NCBI RefSeq assembly: GCF_001870485.1
Contig: NZ_MDKE01000017.1
Coordinates: forward strand, 1 to 58,696
Direction of reading: 5' to 3'
DNA from: Oceanisphaera psychrotolerans
GTDB lineage: Bacteria > Pseudomonadota > Gammaproteobacteria > Enterobacterales > Aeromonadaceae
Length of the DNA stretch: 58,696 nt
The notes under the pieces are model-generated. The model was not told the DNA's origin. It was given only the letters and a program-made list of their open reading frames with translations, and searched no databases. Position numbers and translations under genes: made by a program. Positions 31,342 to 40,838 of the stretch are shown here, in pieces. Positions within the stretch are counted from its first letter, which is position 1. Each line of letters starts with the position of its first letter.

Positions 31342-31370
31342 TTGGCTGGCTATTCATCCAGTGCCATACT
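31342..31370 (+). promoter_or_regulatory. uvrA promoter with LexA-type operator
   Basis: TTGGCT (31342-31347) and CATACT (31365-31370) are separated by 17 bases and form a candidate sigma-70 promoter. Between them, 31346-31361 reads CTGGCTATTCATCCAG, a CTG-N10-CAG palindrome whose centre TATTCAT matches the E. coli uvrA LexA site as I recall it. The fourth base of each half departs from the CTGT/ACAG consensus. A LexA dimer here would block the promoter. The ssb/MFS transcript starts on the other side of this region. Confidence 0.65.
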
Positions 31371-31404
31371 AGCCGGTCGAATTTACACCAAGGTGATGCT
31401 GCAG

Positions 31405-34231
31405 ATGGATAAAATCGAAGTTCGCGGGGCCAGGACCCACAACCTGAAGAACATCAGCCTGGACCTGCCAAGGGACAAGCTTATCGTGATCACCGGCCTG
31501 TCCGGTTCGGGTAAATCGTCCCTCGCCTTCGATACCCTCTACGCCGAAGGCCAGCGCCGCTACGTGGAGTCGCTTTCCGCCTACGCCCGCCAGTTTCTCT
31601 CGCTGATGGAAAAACCGGACGTGGACCATATCGAAGGCCTGTCGCCGGCCATCTCCATCGAGCAGAAGTCGACTTCCCACAATCCGCGCTCCACCGTCGG
31701 CACCATCACCGAAATCTACGACTATCTGCGATTGCTGTTCGCCCGGGTGGGCGAGCCGCGCTGCCCGACCCACTCGCTGCCGCTGGCGGCCCAGACCATC
31801 AGCCAGATGGTGGACAAGGTGCTGGAGCAGCCCGAGGGCAAGCGACTGATGCTGCTGGCGCCGGTGATACGCAACCGCAAGGGCGAGCACAGCAAGCTGC
31901 TCGACAACCTCTCCGCCCAGGGCTTTATCCGTGCCCGCATCGACGGCGAGGTCTGCGATCTGTCGGATCCGCCGGCGCTGGAACTGCAGAAGAAGCACAC
32001 CATCGAGGTGGTGGTGGATCGTTTCAAGGTGCGCGAGGATCTGCAACTGCGGCTGGCGGAATCCTTCGAGACCGCATTGGAACTATCCGGCGGCATCGCT
32101 TCTGTGGTGTCGATGGACGACGACCAGGAAGCCCCGCTGGTGTTTTCCGCCAACTTCGCCTGCCCCGAGTGCGGCTATTCCATCGCCGAACTCGAGCCGC
32201 GCATCTTCTCGTTCAACAACCCGGCCGCGCCTGCGACAGCTGCGATGGCCTGGGAGTGCAGCAGATCGTCGATCCGGACAAGGTGATCAGCAATCCGGAG
32301 CTGAGCCTGTCCGGCGGCGCCATCCGCGGCTGGGACAAACGCAGCTACTACTACTACCAGATGCTCAAGTCCCTGGCCGAGCATTACGACTTCGATCTGG
32401 AGGTTCCCTACCAGGATCTGCCCGAGGCCATTCAGCAGGCGGTGCTGTACGGCTCTGGCCGCACCAGTATCGAATTCAAGTACATGAACGATCGGGGCGA
32501 CGTGCTGGCTCGCAAGCATCCGTTTGAAGGCATTCTGCACAACATGGAGCGCCGCTACCGGGAAACCGAGTCCAACTCGGTGCGTGAGGAGTTGGCCAAG
32601 TACCAGACCAACCGTGCCTGCCCTAGTTGCCGTGGCACCCGGTTGAAAGAAGGCCCGCGCAATGTGTTTGTGGCCGATCATACCCTGCCCCGGATCACCG
32701 ACATGGCCATCGGTGAGGCACATGCCTTCTTCACCGATCTGGCGCTGTCGGGACAGAAGGCACAGATCGCCGACAAGATCCTCAAGGAGATCGTGGCGCG
32801 GCTGGGTTTTCTGGTGAACGTCGGGCTCAACTATCTGACCCTGTCACGCAGCGCCGATACCCTGTCCGGCGGCGAAGCCAGCGCATCCGGCTGGCCAGTC
32901 AGATCGGCGCCGGCTTGGTGGGCGTCATGTATGTACTGGACGAACCCAGCATCGGCCTGCACCAGCGCGACAACGAGCGACTGCTGTCGACCCTGACCCA
33001 CCTACGGGATCTGGGCAACACGGTGATCGTGGTGGAGCATGACGAAGACGCCATTCGCGCCGCCGACTACGTGCTGGATATCGGCCCCGGTGCCGGGGTG
33101 CACGGCGGTGAAATCGTGGCTCAGGGTACGCCCGCCGAGGTGATGGCCAACCCGGAGTCGCTCACCGGCGCCTACCTGTCGGGCCGCGAATGCATAGCGA
33201 TACCGAGCCAGCGTACCCCGGTAGGCGACCACTGGCTGGTGTTGAAAGGGGCCAGGGGAAATAACCTGAAAAATGTCGAGCTCAGGCTGCCGCTGGGGCT
33301 GATGACCTGCGTGACCGGGGTCTCGGGTTCGGGCAAGTCGACGCTGATCAACAATACCCTGTTCCCCCTGGCCCACCGCGAGCTGAACAAGGCCACCGTC
33401 AGTCAGCCGGCCCCCTATAACAGCATCGAGGGCATGGACAGGCTGGACAAGGTAGTGGATATCGATCAGAGCCCCATCGGCCGTACCCCACGCTCCAACC
33501 CGGCCACCTATACCGGTATTTTCACCCCCATTCGCGAGCTGTTTTCCGCCACCCAGGAAGCCCGCTCCCGGGGCTACAAACCGGGCCGGTTCTCGTTCAA
33601 CGTCAAGGGCGGCCGCTGCGAAGCCTGTCAGGGAGATGGTGTCATCAAGGTGGAAATGCACTTCCTGCCCGACGTTTACGTTCCCTGTGATGTGTGCAAG
33701 GGCAAACGCTACAACCGCGAGACCCTGGAGATAAAATACAAGGGCAAAAGCATCCACGAGGTGCTGGACATGACGGTGGAAGACGCCTGTGACTTCTTCG
33801 CGCCGGTACCGGCCATCGCCCGCAAGCTGCAGACGCTGATGGACGTGGGCCTGTCCTATATCCACTTGGGCCAGTCGGCCACCACCCTGTCCGGCGGCGA
33901 GGCTCAGCGGGTCAAGCTGGCCAAGGAGCTGTCCAAGCGTGACACCGGCCAGACCCTCTATATTCTGGACGAACCCACCACCGGCCTGCATTTTCACGAT
34001 ATCCAGCTGTTGTTGACGGTACTGCACCGGCTGCGCGATCATGGCAACACCGTGGTGATCATCGAGCACAATCTGGACGTGATCAAGACCGCCGACTGGA
34101 TAGTCGACATGGGACCGGAAGGTGGCAGCGGCGGTGGCCAGATCCTGGTCACCGGCACCCCCGAACAGGTGGCGGAACACAAAGAGTCTCACACGGCTCG
34201 CTTTTTACAGCCTATGCTGAAAGGGCGCTAG
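31405..34231 (+). CDS. uvrA: Excinuclease ABC subunit A (two apparent frameshifts)
   Basis: UvrA scans DNA for bulky lesions with UvrB. The start [17 protein letters not shown], the first Walker [10 protein letters not shown], the second GVSGSGKST, signature motifs [12 protein letters not shown] and zinc-finger cysteines ([13 protein letters not shown]) are all present. The reading frame is broken twice. Near 32226-32228 one G is missing where GCC-GGC-GCC-TGC is expected, and near 32878-32879 one C is missing where GAA-GCC-CAG-CGC is expected. Restoring both gives about 942 aa, the normal length. All three segments are otherwise well conserved, so sequence error is more likely than a true pseudogene. 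pglL follows after five bases. Confidence 0.93.
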
Positions 34232-34236
34232 TCTGC

Positions 34237-36000
34237 ATGGAAGCAACGATGACACGGATTTCATTACCCTACCTCTGGTTCTGGTGTTTCGCCGCCTGGA
34301 CGCTCGGCGGCATGCATTACTTCATGCACAATCCCGGCGGTTCCGGGTTCTACCTGCCGTTCAACATGGTGGGCTGGATCTTCATCTCGCTGATGACGGG
34401 CCTGGGGCTGTGGCAGATGACCCTGAACCGCAGCGTCGATTACAGCCGTTTTCACCTCTGGTGCTGGCTGGTGCTGCTACTGCTGCTGGTGCCGCTGCTC
34501 TATCCCAACCGGGGCTTTGCCGATCATGCCCTGCCGCGGCTCGCGGGGCTGACCGGCGGCCTGCTGTTCTGGTTTGCCCTGCTGCAGTGCCGCTTCGATG
34601 AAAGCGCCCGCTACCGGCTGCTGTATTTTCTGCTCGCCGCCGTCAGCCTGGAAGCCCTGCTCGGACTGGTGCAGTATTACCTGCTGACGCCCGGCAACTG
34701 GATTGGCTACAACACCGACACCAATCGCCCCTACGGCATCTTCCAGCAACCGAATGTGATGGCCAGCTTCATGGCCACCGGCCTGATGCTGTCCTGCTAT
34801 CTGGGACTGGCAGACAAACGCCCCCTGCCGGCCGCCAGAAATATCTGGCTGGGCACCCTGCTGGTGAGTTGCTCCCTGCTGCTGACGGTGCTGCAATCCC
34901 GGGTCGGCCTGCTCGGCGCCGCCGTGGGCCTGCTGTTGCTGCTGCCCTGGGCCTGGCAACAGAGACCGAAATACTGCCTGTGGGGGCTGGAGCTGATCGG
35001 ACTGGGGGTGGTGTTCGGGCTGTTCTCCCTGAGTGGAGGCGAAGGAGTGCAGAGGGGAGCAGAGGTTTACACCAACCCCGGTATCCGCCAGCACTACTGG
35101 CAGCAAGCGCTGGCGCTGATTGCCGAGCATCCCTGGTTCGGCACGGGCTATGGCGATTTCGAACGCCAGTTCATGGAGTTCTATCTGTCCCGCATGGAAC
35201 TTCAGCCCGGCCTGCCGATGATGGAGTCCAACCTGGATCACCCCCATAACGAGCTGCTTTACTGGGGGGTGGAAGGCGGCCTGCTGCCGGTGGTGGCCAT
35301 TGTCTCGGTGGCGCTGGCCTTCATTTGCCTGCTGTTCAGGGCGCCCTGGCGCCACGCGCTGGCGCTGGCCGCTCTGGTCTGGCCCATCGCCCTGCACAGC
35401 CAGACCGAATACCCCTTCTATCATTCCCTGGCCCACTGGATCACCCTGCTGGTGCTGCTGTACTGGATAGACTCCCGGCTGGAATCGCCACACAGCCGGC
35501 CATACCGCCCCTGGTTGCTGGCCCGGTTTACCGCCCTGCTGATCCCGGCGCTGGTCGTGCCCTTCATGCTCACCGGCTTGCAGACTGCCCGAGTGGTGAC
35601 CCAGTATGAACGCGGCGGCGGCAAGGAGCCTGAACTGCTGCTGTCGGCCAGCAACCCCATGGCCTGGCTGACCCGGCTGGAGTTCAACGCCATGTCGCTG
35701 CGGCTGGCGGTGGGCTCGGCGCAGCAGAATGCCGAGGAACTGCAAGCCTATGTCGACTGGGGCCGGCAGTTTGTGCGCCATACCCCCAGAGCCAATATTT
35801 ACTACAACATGGTGCTGGCCCTGAACCGCCTGGAGCGGGAACAGGAAGCGGAACAGTTGCTGCAGCAGGCCCGTTATTTCTATCCGGATGATGCCATGTT
35901 GCAGCAGGACAATATCAGCAAGGCACTGCAGACCCTGGATCAGGGCCGGAGCAGCCAGGCTGGCGAGACGGCCATGGTCACGGATTCCGGGGAGTCTTGA
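34237..36000 (+). CDS. PglL-like O-oligosaccharyltransferase / O-antigen ligase family
   Basis: A 587-aa inner-membrane protein with about 12 helices in the first 440 residues and a soluble helical C-terminus with TPR-like character. The motif GIFQQPNVMASFMATGL and the periplasmic Wzy_C-type loop (HPWFGTGYGDFERQF, then DHPHNELLYWGVEGG with the conserved histidine) are typical of PglL enzymes, which move a lipid-linked glycan onto pilin or other periplasmic proteins. WaaL ligases share the fold, so a role in O-antigen transfer is not excluded. In Vibrio cholerae a PglL also lies next to uvrA, which supports the call. A second ATG at 34249 is an alternative start. Confidence 0.82.
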   Translation: MEATMTRISLPYLWFWCFAAWTLGGMHYFMHNPGGSGFYLPFNMVGWIFISLMTGLGLWQMTLNRSVDYSRFHLWCWLVLLLLLVPLLYPNRGFADHALPRLAGLTGGLLFWFALLQCRFDESARYRLLYFLLAAVSLEALLGLVQYYLLTPGNWIGYNTDTNRPYGIFQQPNVMASFMATGLMLSCYLGLADKRPLPAARNIWLGTLLVSCSLLLTVLQSRVGLLGAAVGLLLLLPWAWQQRPKYCLWGLELIGLGVVFGLFSLSGGEGVQRGAEVYTNPGIRQHYWQQALALIAEHPWFGTGYGDFERQFMEFYLSRMELQPGLPMMESNLDHPHNELLYWGVEGGLLPVVAIVSVALAFICLLFRAPWRHALALAALVWPIALHSQTEYPFYHSLAHWITLLVLLYWIDSRLESPHSRPYRPWLLARFTALLIPALVVPFMLTGLQTARVVTQYERGGGKEPELLLSASNPMAWLTRLEFNAMSLRLAVGSAQQNAEELQAYVDWGRQFVRHTPRANIYYNMVLALNRLEREQEAEQLLQQARYFYPDDAMLQQDNISKALQTLDQGRSSQAGETAMVTDSGES

Positions 36001-36007
36001 GCTGGTT

Positions 36008-36781
36008 TCACCGTGCCGCCGGCACGAAGCGTACCCGAAACATCCTGGACCAGAATTTGCCGGTCAGGTAAAACTCGTCGCCTTTGGGATCATGGGTGAT
36101 GCCGTTGAGTACCGCCTCCGGATCCGCCGGACGGCCGCTCAGATCCAACAACGGGGTGGTGTCGATCTCGGCATCGACTATCCCGCTCCGCTTGTCGATC
36201 CTGACGATACGGTGTTCCTTCCAGATGTTGGCGTAAACGTGGTCGCCGACACAGGCCAGATCATTCAACCGGTGCCGAGGCAGCTCCCGCTGCGTCACCT
36301 CTACCTGCCCCAGCAGGGAGAAATCCAGCGGATCCCGCCGGTAAAGGGTGGCGCTGCCATCACTCATCCACAGTGCCTCGCCATCGAAGCACAACCCCCA
36401 ACCCTCACCGCCATATTGATGGGCCTGTACCAGCGACAGACTACTCACGTCGTAGACCAGCGCCAGCCCTTCTTTCCAGGTCAGCTGGATCAGTTGGTTA
36501 CCAACCCGTGTCAGTCCTTCACCGAAATAACCGGGATCCAGAGCCAGTCGCTGCAACACCTCGCCGGTGGCCGGGTTTATCTTGCGCAGGCTGCTCTGGC
36601 CATAAAGGCCGGTGCTTTCGTAAAGATAACCATCGTGTAACAGCAGCCCCTGAGTAAAGGCATCGGCAGCATGCGGCAAGGTTGCCATTATCTCCACACC
36701 CAGACGTTCGACGGTAATATCATCGGCCTGGGCAGGCAGGCAACACAGCCAGATCACCGGCAGCGCCCGGATCCGCTTCAA
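36008..36781 (-). CDS. Glutaminyl-peptide cyclotransferase (bacterial QC family)
   Basis: A beta-propeller glutaminyl cyclase that converts N-terminal glutamine of exported proteins to pyroglutamate. Motifs include FTQGLLLHDGYLYESTGLYGQSSLR, GEGWGLCFDGEALWMSDG and LPRHRLNDLACVGDHVYANIW. The start is uncertain: the TTG at 36781 gives 257 aa with a good signal peptide (MKRIRALPVIWLCCLPAQA), while an ATG at 36895 would add 38 residues without signal character. The only GGAGG lies 16 bases before the TTG, which is far. It is convergent with the pglL-like gene, seven bases away. Confidence 0.85.
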   Translation of the reverse strand: MKRIRALPVIWLCCLPAQADDITVERLGVEIMATLPHAADAFTQGLLLHDGYLYESTGLYGQSSLRKINPATGEVLQRLALDPGYFGEGLTRVGNQLIQLTWKEGLALVYDVSSLSLVQAHQYGGEGWGLCFDGEALWMSDGSATLYRRDPLDFSLLGQVEVTQRELPRHRLNDLACVGDHVYANIWKEHRIVRIDKRSGIVDAEIDTTPLLDLSGRPADPEAVLNGITHDPKGDEFYLTGKFWSRMFRVRFVPAAR

Positions 36782-37119
36782 ATAACCAGAAATAACGCCT
36801 CCAAAAATAGTCGCATGATGGTCGTGACACTTGAGCCGGTGCTGCCGATAGCCGGGAGGCGCGGCATTCATGCCTGTTATGGTCACCATCTGCATCTCGC
36901 CCAGTCGGAGCCAACACCTTCAACCATGCCGGTCGGGAAGAGAGCCGGCGCTCGGGTCATGACCTCCACAGGCAACAACAGTACGATTTTGGTGCTTCAA
37001 ATGACAACCCTGCACTTTCGCTCTGTCTATACTCATGACGAACGTACTCGGACCCCAGGCACGAGAACCGTGCTCTCGGAACGAGTCCATTTCGCCTCCC
37101 CCGCCTAAGGAGAATAACA
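36782..37119. other. 338-base intergenic region before the PA2779-like gene
   Basis: No supported gene. It separates two divergent genes and should hold promoters for both. On the plus strand TATACT at 37028-37033 is a possible -10, but no good -35 lies 16-18 bases upstream. A short GCAC/GTGC hairpin lies around 37058-37072. The ribosome-binding site AAGGAG precedes the ATG at 37120 by seven bases. Confidence 0.5.
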
Positions 37120-37518
37120 ATGATAATGAAAAGATTCTTTCGGATACTCAACCCGATATTGATCCTGTCCCTGATGATGGGCTCCCTGCCACTGTCAGTC
37201 CAGGCCCAGCCAGGCCAACTGGTGTCTACCCAGAGCGTACTCGATGCGATGCAGATGAGTGCCGAACGTGAGCGTATCGGCGCCTTGCTGGCCCGCACCG
37301 ACGTACGGGAGCAACTGATCAATTACGGTGTCGAGCTGTCAGAAGTCGAAGCGCGTGTGTCCGCCCTGTCGGATCAGGAAGTGCGGCAGATGGCCGAACA
37401 GCTGGACAAGATGCCGGCCGGGGCCAATGGGGTGGTCGGCGCCCTGCTCACCGTGTTCATCATTCTGCTGGTCACCGACCTGCTGGGTCTGACTCACGTC
37501 TTCCCCTTTACCCGCTGA
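37120..37518 (+). CDS. PA2779-family membrane protein, unknown function
   Basis: A 132-aa protein with an N-terminal signal or membrane segment (about residues 8-29), a charged helical middle (about 38-98) and a C-terminal hydrophobic helix (about 103-125) ending in THVFPFTR. It resembles the PA2779 family known from Pseudomonas and marine Gammaproteobacteria; the function is not known. Its stop overlaps the start of the C39-peptidase-like gene as TGATG, and that pairing (PA2779 with PA2778) is conserved, so the two probably act together in the envelope. Confidence 0.8.
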   Translation: MIMKRFFRILNPILILSLMMGSLPLSVQAQPGQLVSTQSVLDAMQMSAERERIGALLARTDVREQLINYGVELSEVEARVSALSDQEVRQMAEQLDKMPAGANGVVGALLTVFIILLVTDLLGLTHVFPFTR

Positions 37519-38486
37519 TGGCTTTGTTACCGCCGCCGAAGGCGCTCCGCCGCCGGCAAAACGCCCGCCCGACGGGCGTTTTGTCGTTAGTGGTGTTGAT
37601 GTTACCGGCACTGCTGACCGGCTGTGCCGCCACGCCCATACTGTCACCGGAAACAGAAACCCGGCTAGCCAGCCCGTCCTATGTCACCGGCGTCCCCTTT
37701 CATGGCCAGCGCGACTACCAGTGCGGACCCGCCTCGCTGGCCATGGTACTCAATGCCAGCGGCGTAGAGGTGAGCGTGGATCAGCTGATCCCTCAGCTAT
37801 TCGTGCCCGGACGCGAAGGCAGTGTACAGCCGGAGATGATGGCCACGGTGCGCCGTCATCGGCGCATCAGCTACCCGTTGGACGGCAGCTTCGATGGCCT
37901 CTTGTCTGAAGTAAACGCCGGACACCCGGTAGTCGTGCTGCAAAACCTGGCGCTGCCGCTCTGGCCCATGTGGCATTACGCGGTCGTCATCGGTTACGAC
38001 AGACAACGGGAGCAACTAGTGCTACACAGCGGCGAACAGTCCCGTCAGGTGACCGGTATGGGCCGTTTCGACGCCACCTGGGCACGCAGTGGTCGCTGGG
38101 CCATGGTGGCGCTGCCGCCGGGGCAACTCCCTCGGAGCATCAGCTCGCAGCAGGCCACCGACAGCATCGCCGCCTTTGAAGCCTCGGCCGGTGCCGAGGC
38201 CGCCCTGCCCGCCTGGCAGGCGCTGGTCGAACGCTGGCCCGGCCATGCCATGGGCTGGTTCGCCCTGGGCAATGCGCTGTATGCCAGCGGTGATCCTCAG
38301 GCGGCAACCAGGGCCTTCGAGCAGGCCACCACACAGGACCCCGAGTTGGCGGTCGCCTGGCTCAACCTGGGGCTGACTCAGCAAGGTCTGGGCCAGCGAC
38401 AGCAGGCCATCGCCAGCCTGCACCGGGCGGCGGCGTTACCCGGCCAATGGCAAGCTCAGGCTGAACAGGCGTTAACTGAAATGTGA
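37518..38486 (+). CDS. PA2778-family lipoprotein with C39-peptidase and TPR domains
   Basis: A 322-aa predicted lipoprotein: lipobox LLTGC (Cys36), a C39-like papain-fold domain with YQCGPASLAM (Cys69) and a later MWHYAVVIGYD (histidine), then TPR repeats from about residue 230 (GWFALGNALYASGDPQAA, AWLNLGLTQQGLGQ). C39 domains cut double-glycine leaders in bacteriocin export, but no transporter or peptide gene is present, so another periplasmic processing role is likely. The start at 37518 is coupled to the preceding gene, but a strong terminator-like hairpin lies at codons 14-22, which makes the real start less sure. Confidence 0.82.
   Translation: MALLPPPKALRRRQNARPTGVLSLVVLMLPALLTGCAATPILSPETETRLASPSYVTGVPFHGQRDYQCGPASLAMVLNASGVEVSVDQLIPQLFVPGREGSVQPEMMATVRRHRRISYPLDGSFDGLLSEVNAGHPVVVLQNLALPLWPMWHYAVVIGYDRQREQLVLHSGEQSRQVTGMGRFDATWARSGRWAMVALPPGQLPRSISSQQATDSIAAFEASAGAEAALPAWQALVERWPGHAMGWFALGNALYASGDPQAATRAFEQATTQDPELAVAWLNLGLTQQGLGQRQQAIASLHRAAALPGQWQAQAEQALTEM
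37558..37582 (+). terminator. Terminator-like hairpin inside the 5' end of the C39-peptidase gene
   Basis: A perfect ten-base inverted repeat AAAACGCCCG / CGGGCGTTTT with a five-base loop ends in a T run. It has the form of an intrinsic terminator but lies 40 bases into the annotated reading frame. Either the true start is downstream, or the hairpin attenuates read-through from the PA2779-like gene. Confidence 0.65.
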
Positions 38487-38517
38487 GATGCCCCTCTCAC
38501 ACCTCACGGTTTTTACA

Positions 38518-40215
38518 TTAATGGATGGGGTCATCCGTGGTCAGCATCGTCACCAGCCGGCGGCGTGTCACCAGCCCCAGCCCCTGACGACCGACCGGCA
38601 GCAGAAAGCCGGCGGTTTCTTCCTGCTGCAACGTCTTGATCGCGGTCAGTAGAGAGGCGTCTGCGCTCAGTTCAAGCAATCGACGGTTGGCCCCCAGCAG
38701 CGGTGCCAGCACTTGTTGCAGCGTCAACTCCTGCTGCTGCAACCATGGCCGATACACCTGCTCCAGAGCCTCGCCTTCGACCAGATAGCTGTGCTCTCCC
38801 TGACGCACCACCACCCACGGCAGCTTGCGTTCGAGCACGGCACCGAGGTTGTCGTCGGTCCCGATGTCGAAATCGGAAAAACGGAAACTGGCCAGTTCGG
38901 ACAGATAACGCTGCGCCAGGGCGGTACGCAGCGGATGGGTCTGCAGCAGACGCCCCCGCTCCTTGAGCAGGGTCAGCAGCAGCGAGGGCTGCCGAAAGCC
39001 GTGCTGGCAGACCAGGTTGGCAGTGAGCACCACCGTCATCGCCGGAAACATGGCCTCGGCGCTGAGTGACAGTTCCAGCACCGTGGCCAGCGCCGCCAGC
39101 GGCGCATGCAGCACGGCCCCCATCATGGCCGCCATGCCCAGCAGGGCATAGAGGCCCGGCTCGGACGCGCCCGGCACCAGGGCACCCGCCACGCCGCCGG
39201 CACAGACCCCCAGCATCAGCATGGGAGCTATCTGTCCCCCCGGCACGCCCAGGCCAATCGCCGCCGCCGTGGCAATCAGTTTGGCCCCCAAGATCAGCAA
39301 CAGCAGCAGCCAGGGCAACTGGTGACTCAGGGTGGCATTGATGGTGTCATAGCCCGAGCCGAGGATCTGTGGCACGAACAGTGCCAGCCCCCCGGTGATC
39401 AGGCCGGCCAGCAGCAGCCTGACCGCCCGTCCCTTGATGGGAAAACGAAGGAAGAGCCTGACCAGATAATGAAACAACACCGCCACCAGTCCCACCCAGA
39501 GTCCGGTGAGCAGCAGGCTGGGAATATCGCCATAGCCCGCCAGTGACAATCGGACCGGTTCCAACACCGCGTGAGGGCCAAGCAGCGCGCCGCTAAAGGC
39601 CGAGGCACTGATGGCCGCCGCGATAATGGGCGCAAACCCCAGCAGGCTGTATTCCATCAGCACCACCTCCATCGCGAACAGCACCCCGGCCAGCGGCGTG
39701 TTGAAGGCGGCGGAAATGGCCGCCGCCGTACCGCAGCCAATCAGCAGCCGCAGCTGACTCGGAGGACGATCCGTGTATTGCCCGAGCAGGCTCGCGATGC
39801 CGGCGCCCAGGTGTACCGCCGGCCCTTCGCGGCCGACGCTGTGGCCGGTGCCCAGCGCAATCAACGCCGCCATGAACTGAAAAGCGGTATTGGCTGCCGG
39901 CAGTTGCCCCCGCCCGAACTGCAGCCGTTCCAGCACATAGGCCAGCCCGACCGTCTGACCCGAGACCGGTGTCAGCCGATAAAGCAGGATCAGCAGCAGG
40001 CTGCCCAGCACCGGCAATCCCAGTCGCCACCAGGGCGACAGGGATTCGAAATCTTCCAGGTTGGCCCCGTTCAGCCAGCCCAGAGTCAGGTTCAACAGGC
40101 TCAGGAAGCTGACCATCACCAGACCGGACAGGATCCCAATGACACCACCCAGCAGTACCAGCGGCAGCAGGCTGTGCGAGGGGCCGGCAAAAAAACGGTG
40201 AAACTTGCTGGTCAT
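38518..40215 (-). CDS. ClC-family chloride channel or exchanger with C-terminal CBS-like region
   Basis: A 565-aa ClC protein. The gating glutamate is Glu130 in GREGPAVH, and the second pore motif GVPGGQIAPMLMLG is present. The first selectivity motif (GSGIP in E. coli ClcA) is replaced by PVSGQTV. The position of the internal proton glutamate (FIIEEM in ClcA) reads FAMEVV, so the second Glu is missing. That suggests a channel, or an atypical exchanger. The last 130 residues form a CBS-like region. Its start overlaps the lipoprotein gene by four bases, making it the last gene of the Mla-like operon. Confidence 0.87.
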   Translation of the reverse strand: MTSKFHRFFAGPSHSLLPLVLLGGVIGILSGLVMVSFLSLLNLTLGWLNGANLEDFESLSPWWRLGLPVLGSLLLILLYRLTPVSGQTVGLAYVLERLQFGRGQLPAANTAFQFMAALIALGTGHSVGREGPAVHLGAGIASLLGQYTDRPPSQLRLLIGCGTAAAISAAFNTPLAGVLFAMEVVLMEYSLLGFAPIIAAAISASAFSGALLGPHAVLEPVRLSLAGYGDIPSLLLTGLWVGLVAVLFHYLVRLFLRFPIKGRAVRLLLAGLITGGLALFVPQILGSGYDTINATLSHQLPWLLLLLILGAKLIATAAAIGLGVPGGQIAPMLMLGVCAGGVAGALVPGASEPGLYALLGMAAMMGAVLHAPLAALATVLELSLSAEAMFPAMTVVLTANLVCQHGFRQPSLLLTLLKERGRLLQTHPLRTALAQRYLSELASFRFSDFDIGTDDNLGAVLERKLPWVVVRQGEHSYLVEGEALEQVYRPWLQQQELTLQQVLAPLLGANRRLLELSADASLLTAIKTLQQEETAGFLLPVGRQGLGLVTRRRLVTMLTTDDPIH

Positions 40216-40838
40216 CGGCTATGCCGCCCGGTGACCAGCAGCCAGTCGAGCAGCTCCCTAGCCAACCGCTCGTGAGCGACCCCGAACGCGGCCACTACCG
40301 CCGGGACATCTGTCCCCTGCGGAACAGCCCCGACATCGAAACGCCGGCTGGCCAGGATGGTGCGCCGCTCGGGATCCACCAGCCGGGCATCGAAGCGAAT
40401 GATCACCACCGGCTGGCCCTGGCGGTATTCGCTTTGAAAGGCTCGCAATACCCCACTCAGCTCGACATCGACCCGCAGGTTGTCATTGTCACTGCCGACA
40501 TATCGCAGACGGCCATCCTGCTGAAACGACTCGATCAATTGATCCCGCCACAGCACGGGTACCGAGGACACCCAGCGCGCATGCTGATAGACGCTGAGCT
40601 GGTTGTCCTGCGGCACCACTGCGATGCGGGTACCAGACAGCAGCCCGCTGGTCTCGGGCCGGGTGACCCGCAGCGCCATATCCATGCCTGGTGCCGGACC
40701 GGGTGCCAACATCGGCGTCGGCAGACGATAGAAGGTAACCGGCGGGGACGAGGGCAGCAGGGTGCAGCCACTCAGTACCAACACCACGGGTAACCATTTC
40801 ATCGGCATATGCGTCCATAACCGTCTCATCGTCATCAT
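40212..40838 (-). CDS. ABC-transport auxiliary lipoprotein (PqiC-like)
   Basis: A 208-aa predicted outer-membrane lipoprotein with lipobox VLSGC near residue 25 and an ABC_trans_aux (DUF330/PqiC-like) domain. Conserved words are TFYRLPTP, GTRIAVVPQDNQLSVYQHARWVS and LSGVLRAFQSEY. PqiC-type proteins complete MCE lipid-transport systems at the outer membrane. It overlaps both neighbours by four bases (MCE gene upstream, ClC gene downstream). The start could be any of the first three in-frame ATGs. Confidence 0.85.
   Translation of the reverse strand: MMTMRRLWTHMPMKWLPVVLVLSGCTLLPSSPPVTFYRLPTPMLAPGPAPGMDMALRVTRPETSGLLSGTRIAVVPQDNQLSVYQHARWVSSVPVLWRDQLIESFQQDGRLRYVGSDNDNLRVDVELSGVLRAFQSEYRQGQPVVIIRFDARLVDPERRTILASRRFDVGAVPQGTDVPAVVAAFGVAHERLARELLDWLLVTGRHSR

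Noticed and set aside
31405..34231. uvrA as three separate genes or a decayed pseudogene
   Set aside because: The three frames join into one normal-length UvrA after two one-base corrections, with no other damage.
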